Virus record (IMG/VR): IMGVR_UViG_3300036790_000425
Location: 1 to 64,000 of that record
Reading direction: 5' to 3' (one strand)
Length of the DNA stretch: 64,000 nt
From: a virus
Shown: positions 1-8,367 of the stretch, piece after piece
Numbering within the stretch: position 1 is the first letter of the stretch
Layout: each line of letters starts with the position of its first letter
Notes under the pieces: generated by a model
Databases searched by the model: none
The model's input: only the letters and a program-made list of their open reading frames with translations
What the model was told of the DNA's origin: nothing
Made by a program: the position numbers and the translations under genes

Positions 1-57
1 CCGCCTCCGCCTCCGCCTCCGCCTCCGCCTCCGCCTCCGCCTCCGCCTCCGCCTCCG
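1..57. repeat. CCGCCT hexamer tandem repeat
   Basis: A perfect run of about nine and a half CCGCCT units lies at the left edge. On the minus strand it reads as alternating GGA and GGC codons and encodes a polyglycine tract inside the gene at 1-395. Because the unit is six bases, slippage would change glycine number without shifting the frame. Confidence 0.95.
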
Positions 58-395
58 GAGCCGCCGGAACCCCCCGGAGTGCCTCCGGAAGCACTGCCAC
101 CCTGACCCGGGGAAACGCTGATACCCGGCTGTCCGGTGGCTCCGGGGAGCGGCCGTCCGGTGTCCGGAGGTGAAGGCCGGGCAGGCGGCGGCAGCTGCCG
201 GGACGTGACCGGGGGCACCAGGCGGGCCGTGGTCGGGGTCAGCCCCGGCAGCAGCGCGCCCAGCAGGGCGACCACCATCAGCCCGACCGCCAGCAGGACC
301 ACGGCCGCGCCGCCTGCCAGCGCGCCGCCGAGGACCACGCGCATCCGCTGGGCATGATCGAGCGCCAGCGGCCGGACCCGCTTATGGAGAGCCAT
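1..395 (-). CDS. Membrane-anchored Pro/Gly-rich protein, partial at left edge
   Basis: The frame opens at ATG 395 and runs off the window with no stop, giving 131 codons. A basic N-terminus (about 20 residues) is followed by one long hydrophobic segment (about residues 20-52), then a Pro/Thr-rich stretch, then Gly/Ser repeats ending in polyglycine. The start overlaps the end of the upstream gene by 14 bases and has a GGGAGAG ribosome site within it, so translation is probably coupled. The layout suggests a type II membrane protein or a surface protein with a flexible linker. Function is unknown and the C-terminus is outside the window. Confidence 0.75.
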   Translation of the reverse strand, partial: MALHKRVRPLALDHAQRMRVVLGGALAGGAAVVLLAVGLMVVALLGALLPGLTPTTARLVPPVTSRQLPPPARPSPPDTGRPLPGATGQPGISVSPGQGGSASGGTPGGSGGSGGGGGGGGGGGGGGGGGG

Positions 396-633
396 CCTGG
401 CTCTCCCGCCAGCGCCGCGCCGCGTCCGGCATCTCCCCGGTGTCCACCCAGGCGCCCCGGATGCCGTCCTGCGCCCAGGCCAGGGCGGCGACCGGCCGGC
501 CGAGGCGCAGGTTCATGATGCGCAGGATGTCCAGCGGGTCCGGGCTGTCGCAGGCCAGGAAGACGCCGCGTCCCTCGAAGGGGTCAGTCGCGGCGATCTC
601 CTCGGGGGTAGCCATCTCGAACAGGTGCGGCAC
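382..633 (-). CDS. Small acidic protein of unknown function
   Basis: An 83-residue protein starts at GTG 633, eight bases after the stop of the large gene upstream, with GGAGCC as the likely ribosome site; an in-frame ATG at 615 is an alternative start. It contains a compact alpha/beta-like stretch with the sequence LAWAQDGIRGAWVD. It sits between the 1,495-residue protein and the Gly-rich membrane protein in one leftward operon. I do not recognise the family. Confidence 0.65.
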   Translation of the reverse strand: MPHLFEMATPEEIAATDPFEGRGVFLACDSPDPLDILRIMNLRLGRPVAALAWAQDGIRGAWVDTGEMPDAARRWRESQDGSP

Positions 634-641
634 CGGGGCTC

Positions 642-3600
642 CTAGACGCTGATCACGTCATCGTCGTAGTCATCGAGGCTGAGGCCCCGGCGGGCCAGGT
701 CCTCGTCCTCGCCCTCGTAATGCGTGCCCTTGAGGTGCAGCAGGCCGAGATTCCGGGCCCGGGTACCCCGGCCCTCCCCGATCAGCTCCGCGGCCTCCGT
801 CTCGGGCAGCACGTCGGCGGTCTTGGCCAGGTAGGCCCTCGCGGCCCCGGCGATATCCGTCTCGCCGCCCGCCGGCCCGCCGCTGCCGAGCTGCTGCCCG
901 GCGGCCGAGCGCTGGAAGCTGGCCACGATGTCATCCACCGAGCCCTGCGGCTGGCCCGCCGGGACGTCCACCTCGCCGGAGTCAGTGCCGCCGCCAGACC
1001 ACTGCTGGTTGCCGATCGTCTGGATCGAGGGGTCTTCCGGGCCCAGCGCGTCGTCCATCGAGCCCATGCCGGGCTCCCCGGTCGCCAGCTGGGTGCCCTC
1101 GGACGGGTCACCCTGGGCAGCCGCCGCCATGTGCACGCTCGCGCCGTCGTTCATCCCGCAGGCCGGGCAGGTGCCATCCGGCGGGCCGCCGTAAGGGTGC
1201 GGCACGTCCTGAGCGTCCCCGGCGGTACCGTCGATCCCGGCCGCCTGGCGCTGGTCCTCGCCGTCGTCCTCCTCGCCCGTGGTGGACGGAAGCGCGGGCT
1301 CGGGCTCGTCATGCAGCTCCGCGACGAAGCCGTGCGACTGGCCTGCATCCGGCCAGCTGCCCCGGCCGTGGCGCTGCTCGTGGTCGGTCTCGTGGTAGGG
1401 GTGCGGGGTATAGCCCGGCGGCGCCGGGTCGCCCGCCGCCATGCCGCGCTCCACGTTCTCGTGATCGCGGGCATGGCCCTCGTGGTAGAGGGGCAGGCCT
1501 GGCTCGTCAGCCGGGTAGCCGTGGTGCTCGACCATGTGCCGCCGGTAGCTCTCGGCGTCATCAGCCGGGCTCAGCGACCCGTCCATGCGGATGCCCTGCG
1601 GGTCGGCCGGGCTCATCCCGGTCGCAGGACCGGCGGTGCCGGACCGGTCGGTCCAGGCGAAGGTGCCCTGGTTCTCCTGGTCCGCGATCGAGGGAACGTT
1701 CAGGCCGGGCGGCAGCGGATCCGGGGCCCCGGGGGCGAGCACCTCATGGGCCGCCAGCGCGGCAGCGTTGGACAGCGGCATCTGGATGAAGCTGGAGTCG
1801 TCGATCGCGCCCCAGTTGTCGGGGTCCGGCCCGGCCAGCGGGCCGTAGCTGCCGGGGTCGGTGTCCGGGTTGGGCGGCTCGGTGGCGCCGTAAGGCTGCG
1901 CGGGCGGGTGCCTGGTGACGTTCTCGCTGCCCCAGGGACCGTTTGCCTGGTCGGCGGTGACGCAGATGCTGGCCAGGGCGGCCAGGGCCAGCACGTCCCC
2001 GAGATCCTCCCCGGCGGCGATCAGGGCAGCGACCGCGCGCTTCACCGGGGGCTCCGCCGTGCCGCTCGCCCGGGTCCACATCTCCGGGTGGCTGTCGTGC
2101 GGGTAGGCCATCGGGTTCCACTTCACCGGGGTATGCGCGCCCCGGCCCTTCGAGCCCTCCAGGTTCTCCTCCGCGTGCATCGCCTCGTCGAACGGCGCGA
2201 AGTACTTGTGCCAGCCCTTGTCCGGGTGCATGTGGTGCGTGTTTACCTCGGGGTGCGGCTCCTCGTAGGCCGACCACCAGGAGTTGCCCTGGTCGGTCCG
2301 GATGCCATGGCTGATCCAGCCGTCCGCCGCCTTCGCCTTCGAGTACAGGTGGTCCATCAGGGCGGAGGCCACGCCCTTGCCGGAGACGCGGCTGTGCAGC
2401 ATGCCCACGGCGTGCGCCCGGCCGTCGTCGCTCTGCGAGTAGTGCAGCCGCCCGGCGGTCTTCCCGTCCAGGTGCGCGGTGATGACGTGACTGGCCAGGT
2501 ACTTAGGCGCCAGCGGGTGATCGCGGGGGAAGTCCGGGTCATGGTCGGGGTTCCCGGTGTCGGTGATCTCCAGCCCCGACGGCCGCGGGTGGTGCAGCGA
2601 CCGGCCGGTAACCTCCAGCTCCCCGGACGGGCAGTCACCGTCATGCTCGTAGTAGCACTCGACCGGGCGGTGCTGGAGCGCCGACAGCATGTGATGATGC
2701 GGCCTGCCGGGGGTGAACTGACCGCCCAGCGGATGCTCACCGAAGAACTCGTCCCGCGACGGGCCGCCCCAGCCGATTCCCTCGCCCGGCCGGTCGTAGC
2801 CGCCGTGATCATCCACGGAATGCGGCACGAACTTGTCCGGATAGGCCCGGTCCACGGCGCTCGGGCCGTGGTGCTGGTGACCCTGCTCGCCGCTGTGGTC
2901 GTGGTGCTCGGCCTCATGGAAGACGGCCATCTCGGTCTCGCCCGCGGTGTCCAGGTGGCCGGCCAGCCCGTGGTGGCTCTCCAGGTGCCTGCGCAGCTCG
3001 TAGTCCTCGGGCTCGCGGGCATAGGGCAGCGCCCCGGCGCGCTTCGAGGCCAGCGGGGCGGTCCAGGTCTGCGCCCAGCCGCCGGGGGTCCAGGGCGGCA
3101 TCGACTTGACCACGACCTGGTGCGCGCCCGCCGGGTCGTCCTCGCTGACCCCCTGGCCTGTGCGCGTGCGCGACAGGGACTCGAACTGGAGCGCCATGAC
3201 GTGGCTGCACGGCCGGCCGGCGTAGCGGGTGCCGATCCCCTTGTCCTGGTGGAAGCTGGCCCACGGGCAGCCGCAGGCCCAGTGCTGCATGGACTGCGGG
3301 TGGCCCGGCCGCCGCTGGATGCCGGACTCGTACACATCGTGATCGCCGCCGACCTCCCCGATCACCAGGCCGGGTGAGACATGCGTGATCCTCACCCGGC
3401 CGGACTTGCGGATCCGGGTGGCCTTGCGGCGCACGTCAGCCCAGCTGGCGGTGAACTCGAACCGGAAGCTGGCGCTGTCCTGCGCCGCGGCGAACGCCCC
3501 CAGGTGCACCTCGACGGTCTTGCCGCTATCGTCTCCGTCACTGCCGTCGCTCCCGTCCTCCTCCTGCCCGGGCGGGGCGGACGGGGCCGGCGGGGGCGGC

Positions 3601-5129
3601 GGCGGCCAGACGTTCCCGTGCTGGTCGTGGGTGCCCTGGGTGTAGGCCGTCCCGCCGGAGGTGATGGCCGCGCCGGCCAGCGGCCACTCCTCCGGCGCCT
3701 GGCCGGGCTCCCCGCCCGTGTCCTCGGGGTCCTGGCGCTCGCCCAGGGCATCATCCTCGGGCGGGTCAGCGGGCAGGCCCTCCGGCTTGCTGGACAGCCG
3801 GTGCCGGCGCGTGTAGTCGCTCCACTGCTCCGGGTCCAGGACCTGGCCGGGCCTGCTGGCGGACAGCTCGTCAGCAGAGGCCGGGCGCTCGTGCCCCGGC
3901 TGGCCCGGGTCGAACGGCACCGTCAGCGCCTGGTGCGCGTGGCTGGCCAGGCCGGCGTCGTGGATGGCGTCATGCATGTCGGAGACCCGGTCACCCCGGG
4001 CGGTAACTCGCTCGACGCCGGGCGGGGCCCAGCCGTGCTGCTGGATCAGGTGCCTCGCCCAGTACTCCTCGCTGGCGGCCTCGTGCCGCGCGGCCTCGCG
4101 GACCTGGCGCTCCGCGGACTCCAGCTCCTGCGACTCCGGCTCGTCGATCACCGGGTGCCGGTTGGTGAACTCAGTGGACGGCACGAAGTCGCCCCGGGTC
4201 GCGGCAGCGCCGTTGTCCCAGTCGTGCAGGTCTCCGCGCTGCTCCCCGGTCCACGGCACGTGCCGGGCGGTGAAGGCACCGATCTCCAGGCCGGGCCCGC
4301 CGCCGGCGGACATCCCCTCGGGGTACATGCCGACCGTGGCCGCGTTGGCCCTGTTCTTGTCCACGCCGGGCAGCGGCTGGTTCCACCGGTCGTCGCCCTC
4401 GCCCTCGGCGGACTCCTCGTCATAGCCGTCCGGGTCATCAGCGCGCGGGATGGTGCCGTGCTGCGGGGCGTCCCCGGCCTGGTCGATCTCGGTGCCGTTG
4501 ATCGTCGTGGCCCGGGTCCCGCCGATCAGTGCCGATGCCTCCTCGATCTCGGCCAGCCGCGCCATCGGCGGAGACAGCAGGTAGGCAGGCGGCGGGGCCT
4601 CCTCCTGGGGGCCCAGGTTCTGGTGCACCCAGTCCTGCTGGCCTGGCTCTGCCCAGTACAGCCCCGTATCACCCTCGCCTCCGTTGTAGTCCTCGTCCCG
4701 GGCGTCGTCAGGGCGGCCGTAGGTGTCAGCGGCGGTGCGGGAGCCGATCACCCGGATCTCCTGGCCCGGATCGGGCCGGTCGTGCAGGATGCTGCCCATC
4801 TCGGGGTAGTCCAGGTCCGCCGTGCGCAGCTCGGCCTCGATCGCGGCGGCGGTCACCCCGGCCGGGAGGTTGCTGCCCGGGGAGCCGCCCCGGAAGGACT
4901 CGGGCAGCACCCGGAGCTGGCTGGCGGTGTAGGCGCCCTGGCCCATCCCGGAGTCCAGCAGGACCTCGTACTCGCTCACGCCGGGCGCGAAGGCCTGCGA
5001 CACGAACAGGATGCGGCCGGGCAGGCCGTCGATGGTCATGACCCGGACCTGCGGGGCCAGCCCCTGGTCCGGTCCGGCGATCCCGGCGGTGATGCCCCGG
5101 GTCGCGTGCCTCACGGTGCGCCGCGCCAT
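642..5129 (-). CDS. Very large multidomain protein: SWIM-like zinc finger and GNAT-like acetyltransferase
   Basis: ATG 5129 has a strong GGAGGGAGG ribosome site and gives 1,495 residues. A Cys-x-Cys followed by Cys-x-His arrangement near residues 615-645 (WACGCPW and CSHVMALQ) matches the SWIM zinc-finger pattern. Residues about 880-935 look like a GNAT N-acetyltransferase, including the acetyl-CoA-loop-like SGKGVASALMDHL. A CPACG half zinc-ribbon lies near 1,323. Three copies of a motif RHL/M-x3-HHG/QHG followed by spaced histidines occur near 352, 715 and 1,195. Acidic and Pro-rich linkers separate these parts. It heads a leftward operon and is divergent from the gene at 5190. The makeup resembles phage polyvalent proteins, possibly virion-delivered; that is inference. 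Confidence 0.7.
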   Translation of the reverse strand: MARRTVRHATRGITAGIAGPDQGLAPQVRVMTIDGLPGRILFVSQAFAPGVSEYEVLLDSGMGQGAYTASQLRVLPESFRGGSPGSNLPAGVTAAAIEAELRTADLDYPEMGSILHDRPDPGQEIRVIGSRTAADTYGRPDDARDEDYNGGEGDTGLYWAEPGQQDWVHQNLGPQEEAPPPAYLLSPPMARLAEIEEASALIGGTRATTINGTEIDQAGDAPQHGTIPRADDPDGYDEESAEGEGDDRWNQPLPGVDKNRANAATVGMYPEGMSAGGGPGLEIGAFTARHVPWTGEQRGDLHDWDNGAAATRGDFVPSTEFTNRHPVIDEPESQELESAERQVREAARHEAASEEYWARHLIQQHGWAPPGVERVTARGDRVSDMHDAIHDAGLASHAHQALTVPFDPGQPGHERPASADELSASRPGQVLDPEQWSDYTRRHRLSSKPEGLPADPPEDDALGERQDPEDTGGEPGQAPEEWPLAGAAITSGGTAYTQGTHDQHGNVWPPPPPPAPSAPPGQEEDGSDGSDGDDSGKTVEVHLGAFAAAQDSASFRFEFTASWADVRRKATRIRKSGRVRITHVSPGLVIGEVGGDHDVYESGIQRRPGHPQSMQHWACGCPWASFHQDKGIGTRYAGRPCSHVMALQFESLSRTRTGQGVSEDDPAGAHQVVVKSMPPWTPGGWAQTWTAPLASKRAGALPYAREPEDYELRRHLESHHGLAGHLDTAGETEMAVFHEAEHHDHSGEQGHQHHGPSAVDRAYPDKFVPHSVDDHGGYDRPGEGIGWGGPSRDEFFGEHPLGGQFTPGRPHHHMLSALQHRPVECYYEHDGDCPSGELEVTGRSLHHPRPSGLEITDTGNPDHDPDFPRDHPLAPKYLASHVITAHLDGKTAGRLHYSQSDDGRAHAVGMLHSRVSGKGVASALMDHLYSKAKAADGWISHGIRTDQGNSWWSAYEEPHPEVNTHHMHPDKGWHKYFAPFDEAMHAEENLEGSKGRGAHTPVKWNPMAYPHDSHPEMWTRASGTAEPPVKRAVAALIAAGEDLGDVLALAALASICVTADQANGPWGSENVTRHPPAQPYGATEPPNPDTDPGSYGPLAGPDPDNWGAIDDSSFIQMPLSNAAALAAHEVLAPGAPDPLPPGLNVPSIADQENQGTFAWTDRSGTAGPATGMSPADPQGIRMDGSLSPADDAESYRRHMVEHHGYPADEPGLPLYHEGHARDHENVERGMAAGDPAPPGYTPHPYHETDHEQRHGRGSWPDAGQSHGFVAELHDEPEPALPSTTGEEDDGEDQRQAAGIDGTAGDAQDVPHPYGGPPDGTCPACGMNDGASVHMAAAAQGDPSEGTQLATGEPGMGSMDDALGPEDPSIQTIGNQQWSGGGTDSGEVDVPAGQPQGSVDDIVASFQRSAAGQQLGSGGPAGGETDIAGAARAYLAKTADVLPETEAAELIGEGRGTRARNLGLLHLKGTHYEGEDEDLARRGLSLDDYDDDVISV

Positions 5130-5189
5130 GTCGCCTCCTCCCTCCTTCCGTGGCGGACAGATCGCGGCGGTGCAACGTCCGGAACTGGC

Positions 5190-5408
5190 ATGGACGACAG
5201 AGAGCAGTTCCTGAAGTACATGCACTGGATGCGCGATGCCTTCTGCGACGCTCGGGACGTGCGGGACTGGGATGACCGGGAGCGCCTGACCGGCAAGTTC
5301 TTCGGCGGCTACGCCCGGGTCAAGCGGATCTTCGGGTCCACCCTGCTGCGGGTGGAGATAACCGGGGAGCCGCAAGCCTGGCAATCCTGGCTCATCTCTC
5401 CGAACTGA
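5190..5408 (+). CDS. Small protein of unknown function
   Basis: A 72-residue protein starts at ATG 5190 in the gap upstream of the leftward 1,495-residue gene. It is rich in Asp, Arg and Trp, with N-terminal MDDREQFLKYMHWMRD suggesting helices and a C-terminal beta-like part. It ends just before the operator-promoter at 5410. The ribosome site is weak (GGAAC). Unrecognised family. Confidence 0.6.
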   Translation: MDDREQFLKYMHWMRDAFCDARDVRDWDDRERLTGKFFGGYARVKRIFGSTLLRVEITGEPQAWQSWLISPN

Positions 5409-5409
5409 C

Positions 5410-5438
5410 TTGCTTGATACAGGTTTTCTTGCTAACTT
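5410..5438 (+). promoter_or_regulatory. Operator-promoter, copy 1
   Basis: -35 TTGCTT (5410-5415), a 17-base spacer GATACAGGTTTTCTTGC, and -10 TAACTT (5433-5438). The spacer and -10 carry the window-wide motif TACAG-N5-CTTGCTA. The predicted transcript starts near 5445 and has a leader of about 38 bases before GTG 5483. Confidence 0.8.
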
Positions 5439-5482
5439 GGGTCCCGGGCAAGGAAGCTGACTTTCCGAGGAGGACCCTGACC

Positions 5483-5914
5483 GTGACCGCGCTGATCGTG
5501 ACTATCCGGCTGAACACCGAGCCCGACGCGGTTATCCGTGGCTGGCTGCCGGGTGACGTGCTCTCGAAGGCGTGCGAGATCCGCTGGGGCCACCTGGGCC
5601 GCGACCTGCACGGCGGTGACCTCCGGCTGCATCTGCCCGGCCGGCTGACCTGGGACCTGACGGACCAGCTGCCCGAGCGGGTGGCGACCCGGGTGCTCAC
5701 GGTCATGTACTCCCCGCGCGAGGACGTCGCGGACTGGGAGTCCGGCCTGATCTGGCCCTGGCGCAACTCGGGCGGACGGCCGTTCATCACCGGGGACGTG
5801 ATGACCATCAGCTCCCCGGGGCCGTTCGAGAACGAGCACTGGGACCTGCTCCCGGTCAGCCTGGCCCGCCGGCAGGGCGGCTGGACCCGCATCGAGCTGA
5901 AGGACGAGAAATGA
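5483..5914 (+). CDS. Unknown protein, first gene of a small operon
   Basis: 143 residues from GTG 5483, chosen because GAGGAGGA lies nine bases upstream; a longer in-frame reading from TTG 5414 would begin inside the promoter. Mixed alpha/beta sequence with several Trp residues, starting MTALIVTIRLNTEPDA. It overlaps the next gene by four bases (ATGA) and leads the run of genes to 8645. Unrecognised family. Confidence 0.75.
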   Translation: MTALIVTIRLNTEPDAVIRGWLPGDVLSKACEIRWGHLGRDLHGGDLRLHLPGRLTWDLTDQLPERVATRVLTVMYSPREDVADWESGLIWPWRNSGGRPFITGDVMTISSPGPFENEHWDLLPVSLARRQGGWTRIELKDEK

Positions 5915-6207
5915 GCGAGCACGAGACCGTGGCCCTGAGCGAGATCTACGGCGAGAACGGCAAGTGGGCGAACCTGCTGGAGTCTCTCGGCTTCAAGGGC
6001 ATCCGGGTCCTGAGTGTCACGGAGAACCCATCGGGGCGCTGGGTGCACCTGGACCTGCCGAGGGACGGCACCGTCACCCTGGAGGACCTGCACCCTGCTA
6101 CCCGGCGCATCGAGGTCATGCTGCGGATGCGCCCGGGCGGGGCACGGTTCCGGACCCTGACTCACGCCGCCGACGTCCAGCTGGAGCTGAATGAGAGGCA
6201 GCGATGA
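5911..6207 (+). CDS. Small protein of unknown function
   Basis: 98 residues from ATG 5911, overlapping the previous stop by four bases and the next start by four. The N-terminal half (ETVALSEIYGENGKWANLLESLGFKG) looks like a helical pair and the rest alternates strands and helices. Part of the 5483-8645 operon. No family recognised. Confidence 0.7.
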   Translation: MSEHETVALSEIYGENGKWANLLESLGFKGIRVLSVTENPSGRWVHLDLPRDGTVTLEDLHPATRRIEVMLRMRPGGARFRTLTHAADVQLELNERQR

Positions 6208-6407
6208 TCCGCCTGCGGGTCGGGCCCGAGATGACCCGGGCGCACGCCTGGGCTGCCGTCTCGGTCCTCGGGTTCTTCCTGGTCGGCTTCATCTTCACGG
6301 TGGGGTTCGGGGCGATCCTGGACAGCCGCCTGATGCCGCTGGCCGGGCTGGGCGGCGGCGTCATGGCCGGCACCCTGCGCGGCCTGTGCCTGAGGCGGCA
6401 GCCATGA
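6204..6407 (+). CDS. Small two-segment membrane protein
   Basis: 67 residues with two hydrophobic stretches, AWAAVSVLGFFLVGFIFTVG and a Gly-rich LAGLGGGVMAGTL, and a basic C-terminus. Starts and ends with ATGA overlaps. A small inner-membrane protein of unknown role within the 5483-8645 operon. Confidence 0.7.
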   Translation: MIRLRVGPEMTRAHAWAAVSVLGFFLVGFIFTVGFGAILDSRLMPLAGLGGGVMAGTLRGLCLRRQP

Positions 6408-6758
6408 TTGACACCCTGTTCCTGACCGTGAGCAAGTACGCCATCGAGAAGATCCACAAGCGCGAGCCATCGTCCTGGCCGAAGGGCTGCGCCGTGGTCC
6501 GGGTGAACTTCGAGATCGAGCCGGGCGCGATCCGGATGCCGACCCCTGATGCAGAACGTGCGCGTGCGCGACTGGCGCGACGGGCTCAGCACGGACGGCA
6601 TGGACATCCCGGTCCGGTTCATCACCGAGGACAAGGCCGCCGATGCGATCACCGCGGTGCTGGTCCGGATGCACCAGATGCTGGAGCGTGCCGGCTACAC
6701 GGTCACCCCGCCGCCCGGCGGCGTGCTGGCGCTGACGGCAGGTGACCCCGGTGACTGA
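6404..6758 (+). pseudogene. Unknown gene split by an apparent +1 frameshift
   Basis: ATG 6404 opens a sensible protein (MIDTLFLTVSKYAIEKIHKR...) for about 48 codons. After the codons for MPT near 6540 the frame degrades into Arg/Ala-rich sequence and runs to 6745. From 6546 the +1 frame continues smoothly (LMQNVRVRDWRDGLSTDGMD...) to the stop at 6758. The joint sits at a run of four Cs (ACCCCTG). Together the halves make one plausible protein of about 117 residues. It may be a real mutation, a programmed +1 shift, or a sequencing or assembly error. Confidence 0.55.
6549..6758 (+). CDS. Second half of the frameshifted gene, readable alone
   Basis: ATG 6549 gives 69 residues (MQNVRVRDWRDG...) and overlaps the next start. 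No ribosome site is evident in front of it, which favours it being the continuation of the gene from 6404 rather than an independent gene. It includes VRMHQMLERAGY, loosely similar to VRMHAMLAQSAG in the protein at 26540-26782. Confidence 0.4.
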   Translation: MQNVRVRDWRDGLSTDGMDIPVRFITEDKAADAITAVLVRMHQMLERAGYTVTPPPGGVLALTAGDPGD

Positions 6759-7032
6759 CCACGAGGCCCCGCCGCTGCCCTGGCAGCTGGCCATGCACCT
6801 GATCAGCGCGCACTGCGACGGGATAGCGATCGGGCGCGACTGGGCCGGTAACGCCGACCAGCACAAGCACGAGCACGACGGCCCGGGCACCATCCGGGAT
6901 CACCCGCGCGGCTCGCTGCACTTCGACGCGGACGAGATCGAGGATGTCCTGGCCGGGATCGAGGAAGACCTGGCAGTCACCGGCCCCGGCCAGGCGATCA
7001 GCGGAGGGAAGCGGATCCTGTGCGGAACCTGA
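6751..7032 (+). CDS. Small acidic protein of unknown function
   Basis: 93 residues from GTG 6751, with GTG 6742 as an alternative start in the same frame. The centre is His/Asp-rich (DQHKHEHDGPG) and is followed by an acidic helix ADEIEDVLAGIEEDL. It overlaps both neighbours by a few bases. Unrecognised family. Confidence 0.6.
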   Translation: MTDHEAPPLPWQLAMHLISAHCDGIAIGRDWAGNADQHKHEHDGPGTIRDHPRGSLHFDADEIEDVLAGIEEDLAVTGPGQAISGGKRILCGT

Positions 7033-7619
7033 GTGACGAGCGGCTGACGGAGATCTGCCGGAGCGCGGCTGAGCTGATCGAGCGGCACGGCTTCACCCAG
7101 CACGACCGCGAGCGCACCGCGGGGCTGACCCTGGACAGCGCGCTGTGCGAGGCCACCCACCCGCTGGCAGCCAACCGGGACCCGGGCCAGCACCCGCCGG
7201 ACTGCGACGAGGCCACCGAGCGGCTGATGGGCTGGATGCTCGCGACCGGGGTGACGTACCTGCCCTACCGGGTGGACGCGGGCAACGTCGTGGCCGCCTG
7301 GAATGACGAGCGCCGCCGGACCGCCGATGAGGTCACCGCGCTGCTGCGCGGCTTCGCGGCCGTCCTGGGCGACCAGCTCGGGACCCTGATCCGCGAGTGC
7401 TGGAGCCAGTCGCAGCGTGACGTCGCGCAGTGCCGGGAGCGGCACAACCGCAAGGGCATCGACCTGATCTGCCAGCGGCTCCTGGGCCTGGCGCTCGCGC
7501 ACATGATGACCGCCGGGGTCCGGGGCCCGACGCACCTCACCGTGGTCATGCACGATGTCCACGACTACGCCAGGGACGTGCTCGGCATGGACCTGGACGG
7601 CCTGTGGCGAGGCCTGTGA
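7020..7619 (+). CDS. Helical protein of unknown function
   Basis: 199 residues from GTG 7020 with ribosome site GGAGGGAA. Largely alpha-helical; the first 60 residues (helix, then LCEATHPLAAN) recall uncharacterised actinobacterial phage proteins, but I cannot name the family. A second helical half contains several Cys and His residues without an obvious zinc-site spacing. Member of the 5483-8645 operon. Confidence 0.7.
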   Translation: MRNLSDERLTEICRSAAELIERHGFTQHDRERTAGLTLDSALCEATHPLAANRDPGQHPPDCDEATERLMGWMLATGVTYLPYRVDAGNVVAAWNDERRRTADEVTALLRGFAAVLGDQLGTLIRECWSQSQRDVAQCRERHNRKGIDLICQRLLGLALAHMMTAGVRGPTHLTVVMHDVHDYARDVLGMDLDGLWRGL

Positions 7620-7951
7620 TGACACGGCGGCACGACAACCCCGAGCCGTTCAGCAGGCTGCTGCTGGCCGGCAGCAGGCGGCACCTGACGCCGGAGGAGC
7701 GCACCGGTACCGAGTACGCCGTGACCACGATCCAGCGGAACCTGGACCGGCTGATGACCCAGCTGAGGTCCGGGCGGCCCCTGAAGCGCGGGACGGTCGC
7801 CTCGGTGCTGGACGTGACCCAGGGCGACGTCGAGCGGGCGCACGCCCGGCTGATGACAGCCGAGGTATCCGAGCGGCAGGCCGAGGCAGACGCTGCCCGG
7901 GCTGAGGACGAGCGGCGGCGGCGCGAGTGGCAGGAGAGGCACGGGTCATGA
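7619..7951 (+). CDS. Coiled-coil protein with possible helix-turn-helix
   Basis: 110 residues; ATG 7619 overlaps the previous stop (TGATG). Residues about 55-75 (GTVASVLDVTQGDVERAHARL) have the rhythm of a helix-turn-helix. The C-terminal 35 residues are highly charged and probably coiled coil (DAARAEDERRRREWQERH). DNA binding is a guess from this shape. Confidence 0.65.
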   Translation: MTRRHDNPEPFSRLLLAGSRRHLTPEERTGTEYAVTTIQRNLDRLMTQLRSGRPLKRGTVASVLDVTQGDVERAHARLMTAEVSERQAEADAARAEDERRRREWQERHGS

Positions 7952-8367
7952 TCATTCTTTTCTTCTCCGGCGGGCTGCTGGCGGTGGCATTCATCACCAC
8001 GCTGGTGATCATCGCGCACCACGGCCAGCGGAAGACCTGGTCCCCGGCGGCGATCGAGCCCCCGCGCCGGATCGCGCTGCCCGCCCCCGCGCCGTCCGGC
8101 GAGACCTGGTCCGACCACGTCCGGTTCGACCTGCCGGCAGCCGGCGAGCCTGCGGATGAGATCGCTGACGCGGATGTCATCGAGGACGCCGGCGCGCCGT
8201 GCGAGGGCCCGGAGTGCTCCCGGGAGCTGCCCGAGTACCCCTGGCGGGCGGGCTCGGATCTCGATTCCGGGCCGGACGCCGGACACAAGTTCTGCTCGGA
8301 GGCCTGCCAGCTGGGGTGGCTCAGCGCTGAGCGAGAGCTGGCCGGCCGCGGGCGGAGGGACCGCTGA
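7948..8367 (+). CDS. Membrane-anchored protein with C-terminal treble-clef-like zinc site
   Basis: 139 residues from ATG 7948 (ATGA overlap). One N-terminal transmembrane segment (MIILFFSGGLLAVAFITTLV) is followed by a Pro-rich acidic linker. A C-terminal module has cysteines in CEGPEC and FCSEACQ, a spacing seen in MYND/TRASH-like treble-clef fingers. Probably a membrane-tethered zinc-binding protein; partner unknown. Confidence 0.7.
   Translation: MIILFFSGGLLAVAFITTLVIIAHHGQRKTWSPAAIEPPRRIALPAPAPSGETWSDHVRFDLPAAGEPADEIADADVIEDAGAPCEGPECSRELPEYPWRAGSDLDSGPDAGHKFCSEACQLGWLSAERELAGRGRRDR

Noticed and set aside
720-3377. Long plus-strand open frame opposite the 1,495-residue gene
   Set aside because: Its translation is Arg/Val/Gly/Pro-rich without domains, has no ribosome site, and mirrors codon bias of the minus-strand gene, as expected in very GC-rich DNA. 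The same applies to plus-strand frames at 3381-5189, 10083-12425, 51964-53385, 53449-54801, 55168-56970 and 57358-59700.
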